Shown here in pieces: positions 1 through 8,136 of a DNA stretch of 64,000 nucleotides (positions are counted from its first letter, which is position 1; the number at the start of each line of letters is the position of its first letter). The stretch comes from Rheinheimera pacifica (lineage in GTDB: Bacteria > Pseudomonadota > Gammaproteobacteria > Enterobacterales > Alteromonadaceae), in contig NZ_FNXF01000005.1 of assembly GCF_900108485.1 (NCBI RefSeq), positions 203,967-267,966 on the forward strand, in the 5' to 3' direction. The translations under genes were made by a program, and so were the position numbers. Under the pieces are notes generated by a model that worked only from the letters and a program-made list of their open reading frames with translations, searched no databases and was not told the origin of the DNA.

Positions 1-140
1 GGAATTAAAATGGCCTCTATCGGTATCGGTATCACCAGCGTTTCCATCATCGACAGCACAAATAACAGCGGTAACGCATAGGCAGACCGGTCCAGGCGGT
101 CCAGCCAGGTTTGGGCCGATAATTCTTTAGAATCGAGCAT
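1..140 (-). CDS. N-terminal fragment of a DedA/VTT-like inner membrane protein
   Basis: Reading leftward from an ATG at 140, the frame stays open to the window edge and gives 46 residues beginning MLDSKELSAQTWLDRLDR. A hydrophobic stretch follows, containing METLVIPIPIEAILI. A glutamate followed by a Pro-Ile-Pro segment at the start of the first hydrophobic hairpin is typical of VTT/SNARE-associated (DedA, YqaA) membrane proteins, so that family is my best guess. The rest of the gene lies outside the window, so the assignment rests on this fragment only. It is divergent from the lipoprotein gene at 384. Confidence 0.5.
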   Translation of the reverse strand, partial: MLDSKELSAQTWLDRLDRSAYALPLLFVLSMMETLVIPIPIEAILI

Positions 141-255
141 CGTGTTAAAAATCCTTATAAGCCAGTTTTTTACATATGGTAGAAACAGGTGGCAACGCAG
201 ACAACATAACCTAGTACAACCCTAAGCATGATCGCGGCTAAACTGTGGCGCGGCC

Positions 256-284
256 AACGTGCAGGTATTTCTTACCTGCACGTT
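256..284. repeat. Perfect 12-bp stem-loop in a divergent intergenic region
   Basis: AACGTGCAGGTA (256-267), a 5-base loop, and its exact reverse complement (273-284). There is no T-run on either side, and the genes on both sides point away from it, so it is not an ordinary rho-independent terminator. It could be a 5' leader structure of the lipoprotein gene starting at 384, or a protein-binding palindrome. The remaining intergenic sequence (141-255 and 285-383) shows nothing else I can name. Confidence 0.5.
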
Positions 285-383
285 ATAACACTTAACACTT
301 AGCTTCAATTTGGTTGCAATCAATTACACTTAGTACTCTGTATGGGCGCTAACATCTTAGCTAAACCACTGCTGAGAAATAGC

Positions 384-1076
384 ATGATGAAAATTAGCAC
401 CTTCCCCCTGCTCGCTGGCAGCCTGTTGCTACTAACCGGCTGCGATATTGAATACGGCACCTTGCCGGAACATTATTATGATTTTCGCCATGACGCTCAC
501 CAGTGGCAGCCGGGCTTTTCTGACTACCCCCGCGACAACGCCGATATTTATCAGCTTGAAAGCGGCATGCGTGACCTGCCGACAGGCTTTTCCGGCAAAG
601 GCTTGTATCTGGCCGGCATGAACCGCAGCGACGATTTGTTTATGTACATTAAAAAGCAGATAACCGGGTTACAGCCCTCCACCCGTTATCAGCTATCGGT
701 TTCAGTGCGCTTTTTAACCAATGCCGGCGCAGATTGCATGGGGGTCGGCGGTGCACCGGGTGAGTCGGTATACTTAAAGTTTGGTTACGCCGCTACAGAG
801 CCGAAGCAAGCCGGTTACTATTTAAATGCCGATAAAGGCAACCAAAGCCAGGACGGTACCCAAGCCCGTGTCATCGGCAACGTTGCCGCCCCTGGTATAA
901 GTTGCGACGGCCAAAACTTTGCCAGCAAAACCGTTAGCGGTGGCGGCAATACACCGCTGCAGTTTACCAGTAACGCCGATGGCACTATCTGGGTGTTTAT
1001 CGGCACAGACTCAGGCTATGAAGGCCTAACCCGGCTGTATTATCAGGAGCTGGAACTACGTATTGGGCCGCGTTAA
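384..1076 (+). CDS. Hypothetical outer-membrane or periplasmic lipoprotein
   Basis: The protein starts MMKISTFPLLAGSLLLLTGC: two start methionines, a lysine, a hydrophobic core and the lipobox LLTGC. It is therefore exported and lipidated on the cysteine about 20 residues in. A longer frame from 342 exists, but the signal peptide fits only the start at 384 or 387. The mature part (about 210 residues) is soluble, rich in Gly, Tyr and Asp, and has features of a beta-sandwich such as GLQPSTRYQLSVSVRF and DGTIWVFIGTDSGYEG. These resemble carbohydrate-binding or galactose-binding-like folds, which is inference only. Two cysteines in the mature region could form a disulfide. I do not recognise the family. 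It is followed by a convergent gene at 1102. Confidence 0.7.
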   Translation: MMKISTFPLLAGSLLLLTGCDIEYGTLPEHYYDFRHDAHQWQPGFSDYPRDNADIYQLESGMRDLPTGFSGKGLYLAGMNRSDDLFMYIKKQITGLQPSTRYQLSVSVRFLTNAGADCMGVGGAPGESVYLKFGYAATEPKQAGYYLNADKGNQSQDGTQARVIGNVAAPGISCDGQNFASKTVSGGGNTPLQFTSNADGTIWVFIGTDSGYEGLTRLYYQELELRIGPR

Positions 1077-1101
1077 TCATTAACAGGCTAAACAGCCTGC
1101 T

Positions 1102-2331
1102 TTAAAACGGCACGAATACCTGCACATTGCCGCCACCAAACTGTAAATTGTGCAGTTTAACAGTAGGGTTAATTGTCAGATAAGCGCCGGTTAATTCACT
1201 TAGCTGCCACACTACATTTGGGCTTATTTTTGCAAGCCAACCATTGTCTTTAAGCGGTTCATCACTATGGCGGCGTAGTTCGCTACGCACGTTGGCATAA
1301 CCGGTATATAGCGTAGGACGCCATAGCCAGTTTTCGCTGATTGGCCGTTCAGTTCTGACATAAGCAAAAGCTTCGCGCCGATATTCCGCCGCAGTGCGCT
1401 CCGGGCTGGCCCGGCTGTCTTGCTCGGTTAAACGGTTTGCCTGTAAACCAAAGCTAAGCGAGTCTGCCGCGGGTGCCTGCTGCCATTCGGCATTTAATTG
1501 CTGAAATCGTCTTACCAGCAACCAGTCTGTCGGCTGGGGGGCAGTTAGCAAAGTACTGGCACTACGCCGGCCATACAGCCCCTGAGCCTGCACCAGCACC
1601 CGGGCACCTTGTAGCAATTCCTGCTGCCAGTTCACACCGGCGGAGTATTGTTTGTCGGTAAATAATTGCTGCGCCTGTTGGTCGTTAAAACGCGTCGTTA
1701 AATTAACATTAGCAAAGGCGGCAAGCTGTTGTCTGCCTATGGTCTTAGCCCCGGCCAGATAAAGCGTTACCGGGGTTTGCTCATAGCGGTTATCGCTGTA
1801 GGTTTTACTATTATAAAATACATCAGCCAGCACTACCGCAGCGGTGGCATAACTGCCGTCATCATAAGCGCGGTGGGTTTCAAACTGCAGATCCATCTCC
1901 TCTTTGGCACCACTTACATCGCCCCATACACCCAATTCCCACTGCTGATCAGCCTGATAACCAACGCCGAACAGGGTTCTGTCATAGCGGCCATCCAGAT
2001 CTTCTGAGCGTTTATGCCTGAAGCCGGCAAACACCGGCGCATCAAAGCTGAGTTTTTGCTGCATCAGCGAATGCACATAGAACTCTTTGCCTCTGCTGCT
2101 GCCGCCGCTACCATACCAGCCATTTTGCTGCCATAAAGGGCTGGCGGTTTGTATTGGCTGCTCAGTAAAACTAAGCCGTTGCAAAAAACTTTCTATATTG
2201 TAATCAAACTGGCGGCTCTCTAACCGTTCCAGCCGAAATGGCTCAGGGCCATGCCAGCCGTTGCTGGCCTGCAAGGACGTCGCGGTGAGTAGCAGGGTTA
2301 TACCAAAGCAGATACTGCGAGTGTAAAACAT
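1102..2331 (-). CDS. Exported protein, probable outer-membrane beta-barrel
   Basis: The start at 2331 is preferred over an upstream in-frame start at 2469. It has a GGAAGAG ribosome-binding site a few bases upstream and opens with a clean signal peptide, MFYTRSICFGITLLLTATSLQA. The product is 409 residues. After the signal peptide it is a run of alternating polar/hydrophobic segments rich in Tyr, Gln and Arg, and it ends in Val-Phe-Val-Pro-Phe, a C-terminal phenylalanine typical of outer-membrane barrel proteins. No catalytic motif is visible. The 5' end lies 88 bases from the divergent Rof gene at 2419. The specific family is not recognised, and whether it is a transporter, adhesin or assembly factor cannot be told. 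Confidence 0.6.
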   Translation of the reverse strand: MFYTRSICFGITLLLTATSLQASNGWHGPEPFRLERLESRQFDYNIESFLQRLSFTEQPIQTASPLWQQNGWYGSGGSSRGKEFYVHSLMQQKLSFDAPVFAGFRHKRSEDLDGRYDRTLFGVGYQADQQWELGVWGDVSGAKEEMDLQFETHRAYDDGSYATAAVVLADVFYNSKTYSDNRYEQTPVTLYLAGAKTIGRQQLAAFANVNLTTRFNDQQAQQLFTDKQYSAGVNWQQELLQGARVLVQAQGLYGRRSASTLLTAPQPTDWLLVRRFQQLNAEWQQAPAADSLSFGLQANRLTEQDSRASPERTAAEYRREAFAYVRTERPISENWLWRPTLYTGYANVRSELRRHSDEPLKDNGWLAKISPNVVWQLSELTGAYLTINPTVKLHNLQFGGGNVQVFVPF

Positions 2332-2418
2332 AGCTCTTCCATAATAAAAAGTTGTGCAGTATATGTAGTATGGACTTAACCGGTTATGAACCAAAATGCT
2401 AACTGCCCGGGAGGCTTT

Positions 2419-2664
2419 ATGCTTAAGTGCGACTTGCACGATTATATTGAAATTGTTTGCCTGTACCATTACCCGCTACAGCTGACACTAAGCTCGGGTG
2501 CTGTGCTTACCGGCACTGCCGTAACCACCCGCTATAACGACCAGCGGCAGGAATGCTTGGTAATTAAGCAAAACGCTAGCGAGCAGCTGGTGGTTCTTGA
2601 TGATATTGCGCTGCTAGAGGTAACGGTAGCCAACCCACATTTGCAGCAAGTCCGGTTTAAATAG
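2419..2664 (+). CDS. rof: Rho-binding antiterminator (Rof/YaeO family), copy 1
   Basis: An 81-residue protein beginning MLKCDLHDYIEIVCLYHYPL, with a GGGAGG ribosome-binding site just upstream of the ATG at 2419 (the frame opens earlier, but this site decides the start). The Cys-Asp-x-His-Asp-Tyr-Ile-Glu opening, the LTLSSGAVLTGTA strand pair and the terminal VLDDIALLEV match the Sm-like Rof fold. Rof binds the Rho hexamer and blocks rho-dependent transcription termination in the cytoplasm. The protein is 76/81 identical to a second copy at 6020-6265, and the two genes are nearly identical at DNA level, so this is a recent duplication. It is monocistronic here, convergent with the gene at 2678. 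Confidence 0.85.
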   Translation: MLKCDLHDYIEIVCLYHYPLQLTLSSGAVLTGTAVTTRYNDQRQECLVIKQNASEQLVVLDDIALLEVTVANPHLQQVRFK

Positions 2665-2677
2665 CTTATTGTTTGTA

Positions 2678-4081
2678 TTACAACGCACTAACAGCAGGCT
2701 GTACAAAGGCTGGAATATGCCAGCATTGCGCACTCGCAGGCATTTTTTCGACACCTTTTGGTGCCATCTGTTGTATTACCACCTGATCAACAATCGCTGT
2801 TGCTGTCTTTGCCATATTGTCAAAATCATCAATGCCATTATTGGCAAACCCCTTACGTGTACGATGAATATTAAATTTCGACGAAAAGCGCCTGCCAAAA
2901 GCCTGTTCTACGCCATTTTTACCGAGAATAAAACCAAAAAGCCCACCCCACGTTGCCGCTGGGTTATCTGAATCCCACCCGGCAAGCACAGCTATTTTAA
3001 TGGTTTCCTGCATATCACCCTCGCCGTAAAACAAACTGACCAGACTGGCCGCAAAGTTTATGCCTGCCGCAAAACAACCGTTGCAATACAACTTTTTACG
3101 GCTTATCTCATAGCCATCCTCTTCCTGCAGCTGATAACGCTGATACAGCTTGTCCCTGGCCTCTTCCCAGGGTATACCTGACTGATATAGCGACAAGACG
3201 AAATCAAACATCTTTGCCGGGTACTGGTTTGGCGGTAATGCTGCCCGGGCTTGTTTCGCAATGTGTATGATCTGCGGTTGTATCTGCTTATTGCTATCAA
3301 TACCCGCTGCCAGCGCGTGCAGCACCACATAAAAATTGGCAATGTCTGCCGCTTCACCATAGGCTGTTGTACGTATGGGTAAATAGGCCAGCGCCGATGC
3401 GATATCCGGGCGAAAAGGCGCCAAAATACCAAACAGCTCGGTAGTCAGCTGCGCATCGATCATGTCGTAGTGCGGGTTATAAGCGGGCATACCGGTATAA
3501 GGCGGTAAAATATCTTGCTGCATTAAATCAAACGCTTGCTGATTTGACACCCATAAAAAATTCTCTGGCTTACCTTCAGCTGTTTTAAACGGGGTGTTTG
3601 CGTCTGTATAAATATGCGCTAACCAACCGCTGCGAATTTGCTCTGCACTTAGCAAAGGTTGCTTTGCGTCGTGCATTAACTGCAGATAGATATATTCAAT
3701 ATCACTGTCATCATCCGATCCCCAAACTTCATCTTCACCTGCCACCACCCAATCAATCGTCTCCGATAACTGGCTGGGAATACCCTGACCCCAAATGCTG
3801 GGTTGATCCTTTGTTTGCCAATCATGGCGGGTATAAAAAACGCCGGCTGGCCCCTCGCCACCAATTTTATCCATTTCAGTTACCAGACCAGTCCAGTTAC
3901 CAATACTCATGCCAAGCCAGAAACCATGAACTTTATCGGCATAATCTTGCTTTAGCATCAGGTTTGTCCCAGCCGGGGCCTGACTGCAAACATCTGCTGC
4001 AGGTACAGGTTGTGCAGCTGAAACAGCAGGCGTAACCAACATCAATAGAATTAGGGATATTTGGCAACGAGAAAACCGCAT
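2678..4081 (-). CDS. Exported ADP-ribosylglycohydrolase-family (DraG-like) protein
   Basis: The 467-residue product begins MRFSRCQISLILLMLVTPAVSA, a signal peptide with a likely cleavage after Ala-Ser/Ala. The start at 4081 has AGAGG upstream and is preferred over 4108. Family motifs in order are GMSIGNWTGLVTEM near residue 60 (the usual GDALG segment), SDDDSDIEYIYL near 120 (the metal-binding DD-x-D stretch), and a C-terminal GWDSDNPAATWGGLFGFILG near 380, equal to the conserved GGDTD...A..GAI.G metal site. DraG-type enzymes hydrolyse ADP-ribose or related N-glycosidic bonds with two divalent metals. Most are cytoplasmic, so export is unusual. A LacI-type operator lies 13 bases upstream of the start, suggesting control by a sugar-responsive repressor. 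The substrate is unknown; a nucleoside or glycoside is as likely as ADP-ribosyl protein. Confidence 0.8.
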   Translation of the reverse strand: MRFSRCQISLILLMLVTPAVSAAQPVPAADVCSQAPAGTNLMLKQDYADKVHGFWLGMSIGNWTGLVTEMDKIGGEGPAGVFYTRHDWQTKDQPSIWGQGIPSQLSETIDWVVAGEDEVWGSDDDSDIEYIYLQLMHDAKQPLLSAEQIRSGWLAHIYTDANTPFKTAEGKPENFLWVSNQQAFDLMQQDILPPYTGMPAYNPHYDMIDAQLTTELFGILAPFRPDIASALAYLPIRTTAYGEAADIANFYVVLHALAAGIDSNKQIQPQIIHIAKQARAALPPNQYPAKMFDFVLSLYQSGIPWEEARDKLYQRYQLQEEDGYEISRKKLYCNGCFAAGINFAASLVSLFYGEGDMQETIKIAVLAGWDSDNPAATWGGLFGFILGKNGVEQAFGRRFSSKFNIHRTRKGFANNGIDDFDNMAKTATAIVDQVVIQQMAPKGVEKMPASAQCWHIPAFVQPAVSAL

Positions 4082-4093
4082 AAAGCCTCTAAA

Positions 4094-4107
4094 TGTAAGC
4101 GCTAACA
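4094..4107. promoter_or_regulatory. LacI/GalR-type operator upstream of the exported DraG-like gene
   Basis: TGTAAGCGCTAACA is a 14-base near-perfect palindrome with the central CG and flanking TGT...ACA that LacI/GalR regulators use (consensus TGTWANCGNTWACA). One position breaks the symmetry. It sits just upstream of the start codon at 4081 and would block that promoter. No LacI-family gene is in the window, so the regulator must be encoded elsewhere. Confidence 0.55.
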
Positions 4108-4212
4108 TTAATCAATGTTATGCAATAACTTGCAACTTACGTCAAGATTATTCACTGACCAGTAGCCAATGGTCGGCAGTGCATCAAGCGCCGAAGATAT
4201 GGCCCGGCTACA

Positions 4213-5145
4213 TTAAAACAACGACAACCCCAGCTCGTCGGCCAGCTGTTGAATTAACTGCATGGCCACCACCGAGTTACCATAGTTGTTCAGTGGCGGG
4301 CTCCAGGCGGTTATCACACCAAATTGCGGCACTATCGCCACAATGGCGCCGCCTACACCACTTTTAGCTGGTAAGCCCACTTTAAAGGCAAACTCACCAG
4401 ACTGATCATACATGCCACTGGTAGATAAAATGGCATTAATACGGTGAGCATCACGCCGGCTGCAAATTTGTTCGTTAGTGCTTGGCTGCACACCGCGGTT
4501 GGCTAAAAACAACAGCGAACGTGCCAGTTGCTCGCAGCTGATTGCGGCGGCACATTGGTGAAAATAATGCTCCAACACTTGCGGCACGTCCGCTTCAATA
4601 TTACCGAAACTTTTCATCAGATACGCCATAGCCGCGTTGCGGTTGCCGTGCTCAAGTTCAGACAAATACACCTGCTGGTCGGCGTAAAGCGCTTCTTCCC
4701 CGGCTAAACGGCGTAAAAAAGTTAAAAACGCACTTTTGCTGGCCGAGTAATGGCTAACCAGAACATCAGCCACCACAATGGCGCCGGCATTAATCATCGG
4801 GTTGCGGGGTATCCCCTGCTCCCACTCCAACTGCACTATAGAATTAAACGGCTGGCCGGAAGGCTCCATATTTACCCGCTGCCACAGCTCATCACCCAAG
4901 CGATTCATTGCCATTACCAGGCCAAAGATCTTAGAAATACTTTGCAACGAAAAGCTTTGTTGTGCCGCACCGGCGCTATGCAGCCGGCCATCCAGCGTGG
5001 CCACCGCCACCGCGGCTTGCTGCGGCGCCACTTGCGCCAGCGCCGGAATGTAATCGGCCACTTTACCGGTGCTGTACAAGGGTTGGCTCTGCGCTAACAT
5101 TTGCTGCAACAAGGCACTAAGATCGGTGGTGTTCGTTATCGGCAA
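4213..5145 (-). CDS. glsA: Glutaminase (serine-dependent, GlsA/YneH family)
   Basis: Hydrolyses L-glutamine to glutamate and ammonia in the cytoplasm; belongs to the beta-lactamase-like glutaminase family. Visible motifs are GKVADYIPALA near residue 30, FSLQSISKIFG near 65-75 with the catalytic Ser-x-x-Lys pair, RNPMINAGAIVV near 115, and SGVGGAIVAIVP near 275. The start I choose is a TTG at 5145, because a strong CAGGAGG ribosome-binding site lies five bases upstream. It gives a 310-residue protein, close to the 308 of E. coli YneH. The alternative GTG at 5160 lies upstream of that site, and an in-frame stop excludes anything longer. It is transcribed alone and is divergent from the PepSY gene at 5277. 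Confidence 0.9.
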   Translation of the reverse strand: MPITNTTDLSALLQQMLAQSQPLYSTGKVADYIPALAQVAPQQAAVAVATLDGRLHSAGAAQQSFSLQSISKIFGLVMAMNRLGDELWQRVNMEPSGQPFNSIVQLEWEQGIPRNPMINAGAIVVADVLVSHYSASKSAFLTFLRRLAGEEALYADQQVYLSELEHGNRNAAMAYLMKSFGNIEADVPQVLEHYFHQCAAAISCEQLARSLLFLANRGVQPSTNEQICSRRDAHRINAILSTSGMYDQSGEFAFKVGLPAKSGVGGAIVAIVPQFGVITAWSPPLNNYGNSVVAMQLIQQLADELGLSLF

Positions 5146-5276
5146 GGCTGCCTCCTGCACTATTATCTATGCCGGCAGTATGCCACAGCAGCACAGTAAC
5201 CGGGGCATTTTGCCGCTTTGCATTAGCGCTGAATTTCTGTTGATATAGCATTTTTTGCTTTAGTGAATAACGTCTG

Positions 5277-6008
5277 ATGCTGAAATGGTGCCGTCGTCTG
5301 CACAACTGGCTGGGTTTACTGTTGGTAGTACAAATACTGCTGTGGTTTTTAAGCGGCCTGGTAATGGCTGTTTTGCCGATAGAACGAGTGCGGGGCGAAC
5401 ATTTACACGCTCAGCCTGATACGCTGTGGCATCATGCCAGCGTTAATCCGGCCGGCGTGTTGGCACACCACAGCAAACAGGCCATTATTAGTCTGAGCCA
5501 ACAGCTGACACTAAGCGATAACCAGCTTAATGCTGAGCCGGTATATCTGGTAGACGATGCCGGCCAGCGCTTTCGATACAGCGCTGTTGACGGCACGTTA
5601 TTAACGGCAATATCTGAGCAGGACATCACCGCACTGGCGCAAGCGCAATACCGGGGTAATGGCACGCTTCGCCGGATAACGCTGCTACAACAAGCCCCGG
5701 CAGAGGTACGACACTTACCAGTGCCACTATGGCAATTGCAGTTTGCCGACAGCGACAACAGCATTTTTTATCTCGACCCGGCTACCGGCTCGGTGCTCAG
5801 AGTGCGTACAGATGGCTGGCGGTTGTTCGATTTTTTCTGGATGCTGCATATTATGGATTACGACGAGCGCAGCAACTTTAACAACCCGCTGCTTATCAGC
5901 ACCGCCGCGGCATCTTTACTGTTTACACTAACCGGCATTCTGCTGCTGTGGCAGCGCTACCGGCCCAGACGGCATCAACTAACACCAGGCAATGTTCAGC
6001 CCGGTTAG
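5277..6008 (+). CDS. PepSY-associated inner membrane protein
   Basis: A 243-residue protein with a first membrane helix at about residues 11-34 (WLGLLLVVQILLWFLSGLVM) and a last one at about 205-225 (LLISTAAASLLFTLTGILLL). Between them is a periplasmic part of some 165 residues containing two PepSY-like units, seen as YRFS/YFD-type segments (FRYSAVDGTLL and IFYLDPATGSVLRV). HNWLG near the N-terminus and WMLHIMDYDER before the last helix are typical of the PepSY_TM family, which is often linked to iron-siderophore reductases or heme-related membrane proteins. Here it is a short version with two helices. The stop codon lies 11 bases before the Rof gene at 6020, so the two are probably co-transcribed. 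Confidence 0.75.
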   Translation: MLKWCRRLHNWLGLLLVVQILLWFLSGLVMAVLPIERVRGEHLHAQPDTLWHHASVNPAGVLAHHSKQAIISLSQQLTLSDNQLNAEPVYLVDDAGQRFRYSAVDGTLLTAISEQDITALAQAQYRGNGTLRRITLLQQAPAEVRHLPVPLWQLQFADSDNSIFYLDPATGSVLRVRTDGWRLFDFFWMLHIMDYDERSNFNNPLLISTAAASLLFTLTGILLLWQRYRPRRHQLTPGNVQPG

Positions 6009-6019
6009 ACGGAGGCGTT

Positions 6020-6265
6020 ATGCTCAAGTGCGACTTGCATGATTATATTGAAATTGTCTGCCTGTACCATTACCCGCTACAGCTGACACTAAGCTCGGGT
6101 GCTGTGCTTACTGGTACAGCCGAAACCACCCGCTATAACGACCAGCGGCAAGAGTGCTTGGTAATTAAGCAAAACGATAGCGAACAGCTGGTGGTACTGG
6201 ATGATATTGCGCAGCTTGAAGTGATGGTTGCCAACCCACATTTGCAGCAGGTGCGGGTTAAGTAA
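6020..6265 (+). CDS. rof: Rho-binding antiterminator (Rof/YaeO family), copy 2
   Basis: The same 81-residue Rof-type protein as at 2419, differing at five positions (for example Val to Glu in TGTAETT and Ala to Asp in QNDSEQ). A GGAGG site at 6011-6015 precedes the ATG at 6020. The sequence upstream of the start is the tail of the PepSY gene, so this copy probably depends on that gene's promoter, while copy 1 has its own. Rof inhibits Rho-dependent termination by binding the Rho primary RNA site. The substitutions add two acidic residues, which may tune Rho binding; this is inference. Confidence 0.85.
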   Translation: MLKCDLHDYIEIVCLYHYPLQLTLSSGAVLTGTAETTRYNDQRQECLVIKQNDSEQLVVLDDIAQLEVMVANPHLQQVRVK

Positions 6266-6446
6266 GCTTTGGTTCGCAGTAGCTGATTATCTGATATGTT
6301 TATTCCGCATCGCAAAAGCGCGATAAGGTAAAAGGCAAAACCCGACGCCGCAGCTCATCGCTCGAAACCAATATTTCACTTGCAGGACCCAAATCGAGAT
6401 GCTTAAATAACAAAATAATAACACCCCATCTCAAGGAAGATCCGAA

Positions 6447-7373
6447 ATGCCTCAGAATTATCCACATTTAAGTCGGGCAGAGCTGGAAACAGCTTTTAAA
6501 AACAATCAGTACGATATTTTTGTACAGGATGAACGTGAACTGGTAGAGCTATGGATTGCCGAGCAAAAAAGTAAAGGTGGAAATCAGCAGCAAATTGCCA
6601 CCAAATTTCAGCAACTTATTGGCATGCCATTAGATGAATACCTCATGCAGTTTGGCAAAAACTATGGCGCTACAGTCGTAGCTGCAGGCTCAGATGCCAA
6701 AGTACTCAGTGTGCTGGCAGTAGAAATGAAACGCTCTGGCAGTATTCTGGGTCAGTACTATTTTCAAACTCAAAACGGCAAAAAGTATATCGTATTTAAA
6801 GGTCGCGCCGGCCTACGTCAGATTTTGACCGGAACACGCTATCTTGCAAACAATAGTAAAGTAATGCAGTTAGGGATAGGTGGCCAAGCTATGCGCGCCT
6901 CTGCCAAAGGAGGCGTGTTAATTTCCGTTATATTCTCTGCAACTCTTAATACCGTTGACTGGATCTTCAAAGACGAATTCCGTTGGACTAACTGGATAGC
7001 GTCTATATCAACCGACATAGTAAAAGCTGCCATTGCCAGTGCAGCAGGTTATGCTGCAGGCATGGTGGTTTCTGCAGGCCTTGTCGCAATAACAGGCGCA
7101 AGTATTGCGATATTTCCCTTGGCAGCAGCTATTTTAGTCGGTATTGGTATTGGGTTCGCACTCAACTGGTTGGATAACAAATATGGTGTCACTCAAGCCA
7201 TTATTAACCATCTCAACCGCATTGAACATGACACCAAAAAAGACATCAGTGACGGTGTCTACTACGTTATATCTGAAGCAGGCCGCGCTGTAAGACGCCA
7301 ATTGACAGGCGTGTTGCGAAGCCACTTATCAAGCATTTTACGCAGATTTAACGGAATTCCAGTACTACGATGA
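6447..7373 (+). CDS. Putative membrane-active toxin/effector with C-terminal hydrophobic hairpin
   Basis: A 308-residue protein preceded by AAGGAAG eight bases from the ATG. The N-terminal 150 residues are hydrophilic and helical (SRAELETAFKNNQYDIFVQDERELVELW). A second region includes YYFQTQNGKKYIVFKGRAGLR and TGTRYLANNSKVMQLGIG, followed by three hydrophobic stretches at about 150-172, 190-215 and 217-235, the last Gly/Ala-rich (AAAILVGIGIGFALNWLDNKYG). No signal peptide is seen. The stop overlaps the start of the next gene (ATGA), and that gene and the one at 8136 encode small polytopic membrane proteins. This layout is like pore-forming colicins or type VI membrane effectors with membrane immunity proteins. 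The toxin role is inference from architecture and context; no catalytic motif is visible. Confidence 0.55.
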   Translation: MPQNYPHLSRAELETAFKNNQYDIFVQDERELVELWIAEQKSKGGNQQQIATKFQQLIGMPLDEYLMQFGKNYGATVVAAGSDAKVLSVLAVEMKRSGSILGQYYFQTQNGKKYIVFKGRAGLRQILTGTRYLANNSKVMQLGIGGQAMRASAKGGVLISVIFSATLNTVDWIFKDEFRWTNWIASISTDIVKAAIASAAGYAAGMVVSAGLVAITGASIAIFPLAAAILVGIGIGFALNWLDNKYGVTQAIINHLNRIEHDTKKDISDGVYYVISEAGRAVRRQLTGVLRSHLSSILRRFNGIPVLR

Positions 7374-7945
7374 ACATCAATAAACCCAAAGCCGTTCTGT
7401 TTGGCGCAGGTATATCTATATTTTGCTGCCTCTTTGCGCTGGGCTTGTTTTGGATATTGCAAAGCGATTGGAGCGGCCAGCGAGAGCAGTTAAAAAGTGG
7501 CCAACAGCTAATAGTGCTAAGTTATTCTTCCGGTTATATTCCGGGTGTAATCGCCGGTATAGCTGTTATTGCCTTATTGTTTACTGGCCTTACGCTACTG
7601 TTATTCGCAGGCAATAAAGCACAACAGCTCAAACCGGCTTTTACCAGATTTTGTACCGTAGCAGTATTGTTGAGCCTTGCCGGTGTGTTTTTTGGCGAAA
7701 TGCTCATTACTAATAAGTGGGATAAACAAGCGCAACAAAAAGGCTACCTGCCCTGCCCCGTCGGCACACTGTTATCCAACCGCTTAACCTACACCGCCTG
7801 GGTTCAAAACGAAGCCTTGTGTTACAACAGCGATGTCCGGCGCATTATCAGCCGAGGCACGCCAGAGGAAACCAGACAGGTAGAACAGTATTGGCAAGCA
7901 CAGCAAAAACAAAGCCAAACACGGGCGAAATTGCAGCAAGGCTAA
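7370..7945 (+). CDS. Polytopic membrane protein, putative immunity partner of the preceding gene
   Basis: A 191-residue protein whose ATG overlaps the preceding stop by four bases, so the two are translationally coupled. It has membrane segments at about residues 9-30, 56-82 and 92-113. A periplasmic-looking loop follows, with the pattern GYLPCPVGT...WVQNEALC: a Gly-Tyr, a cysteine, and a second cysteine about 27 residues on. The tail is charged and Gln-rich. The gene at 8136 has the same layout (three helices, then GYSEC...HC), so the two belong to one divergent family. Tight coupling to a hydrophobic putative toxin suggests an inner-membrane immunity protein. I do not know the family with certainty. 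Confidence 0.55.
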   Translation: MNINKPKAVLFGAGISIFCCLFALGLFWILQSDWSGQREQLKSGQQLIVLSYSSGYIPGVIAGIAVIALLFTGLTLLLFAGNKAQQLKPAFTRFCTVAVLLSLAGVFFGEMLITNKWDKQAQQKGYLPCPVGTLLSNRLTYTAWVQNEALCYNSDVRRIISRGTPEETRQVEQYWQAQQKQSQTRAKLQQG

Positions 7946-8040
7946 ACAGTTAAGCAAATACTGGCCACTCGCCACTTATTTGAATCGCGACAGCAATGAG
8001 AGGCCTTTAAAAATTGAAAAACTTTAAGAAGACCAGTTTT

Positions 8041-8136
8041 ATGTCCCGTATCCTGAGCATAATATTTTGCGGCCTCTTTACCCACACAGTACATGCCAAC
8101 CTTACACAACCGGAACTTAACTGTAATCTGATTTGA
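8041..8136 (+). CDS. Small exported peptide or truncated gene (31 aa)
   Basis: An ATG at 8041 with AAGAAG upstream opens a 31-residue frame, MSRILSIIFCGLFTHTVHAN followed by LTQPELNCNLI, ending in a TGA at 8134-8136. The first 20 residues look like a signal peptide with an Ala-x-Ala-type end (VHA). The TGA overlaps the ATG at 8136 (TGATG), so it would be translationally coupled to the downstream immunity-like gene. It may be the 5' remnant of a secreted protein or a genuine leader peptide; nothing in the sequence decides this. Confidence 0.4.
   Translation: MSRILSIIFCGLFTHTVHANLTQPELNCNLI

Noticed and set aside
2669..2971. Frame on the plus strand opposite the DraG-like gene
   Set aside because: Overlaps the coding 3' end of the exported DraG-like gene, no ribosome-binding site, no recognisable sequence.
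3598..4035. 145-codon frame opposite the DraG-like gene
   Set aside because: Antisense shadow; its protein is rich in His, Pro and Arg in a way typical of non-coding frames.
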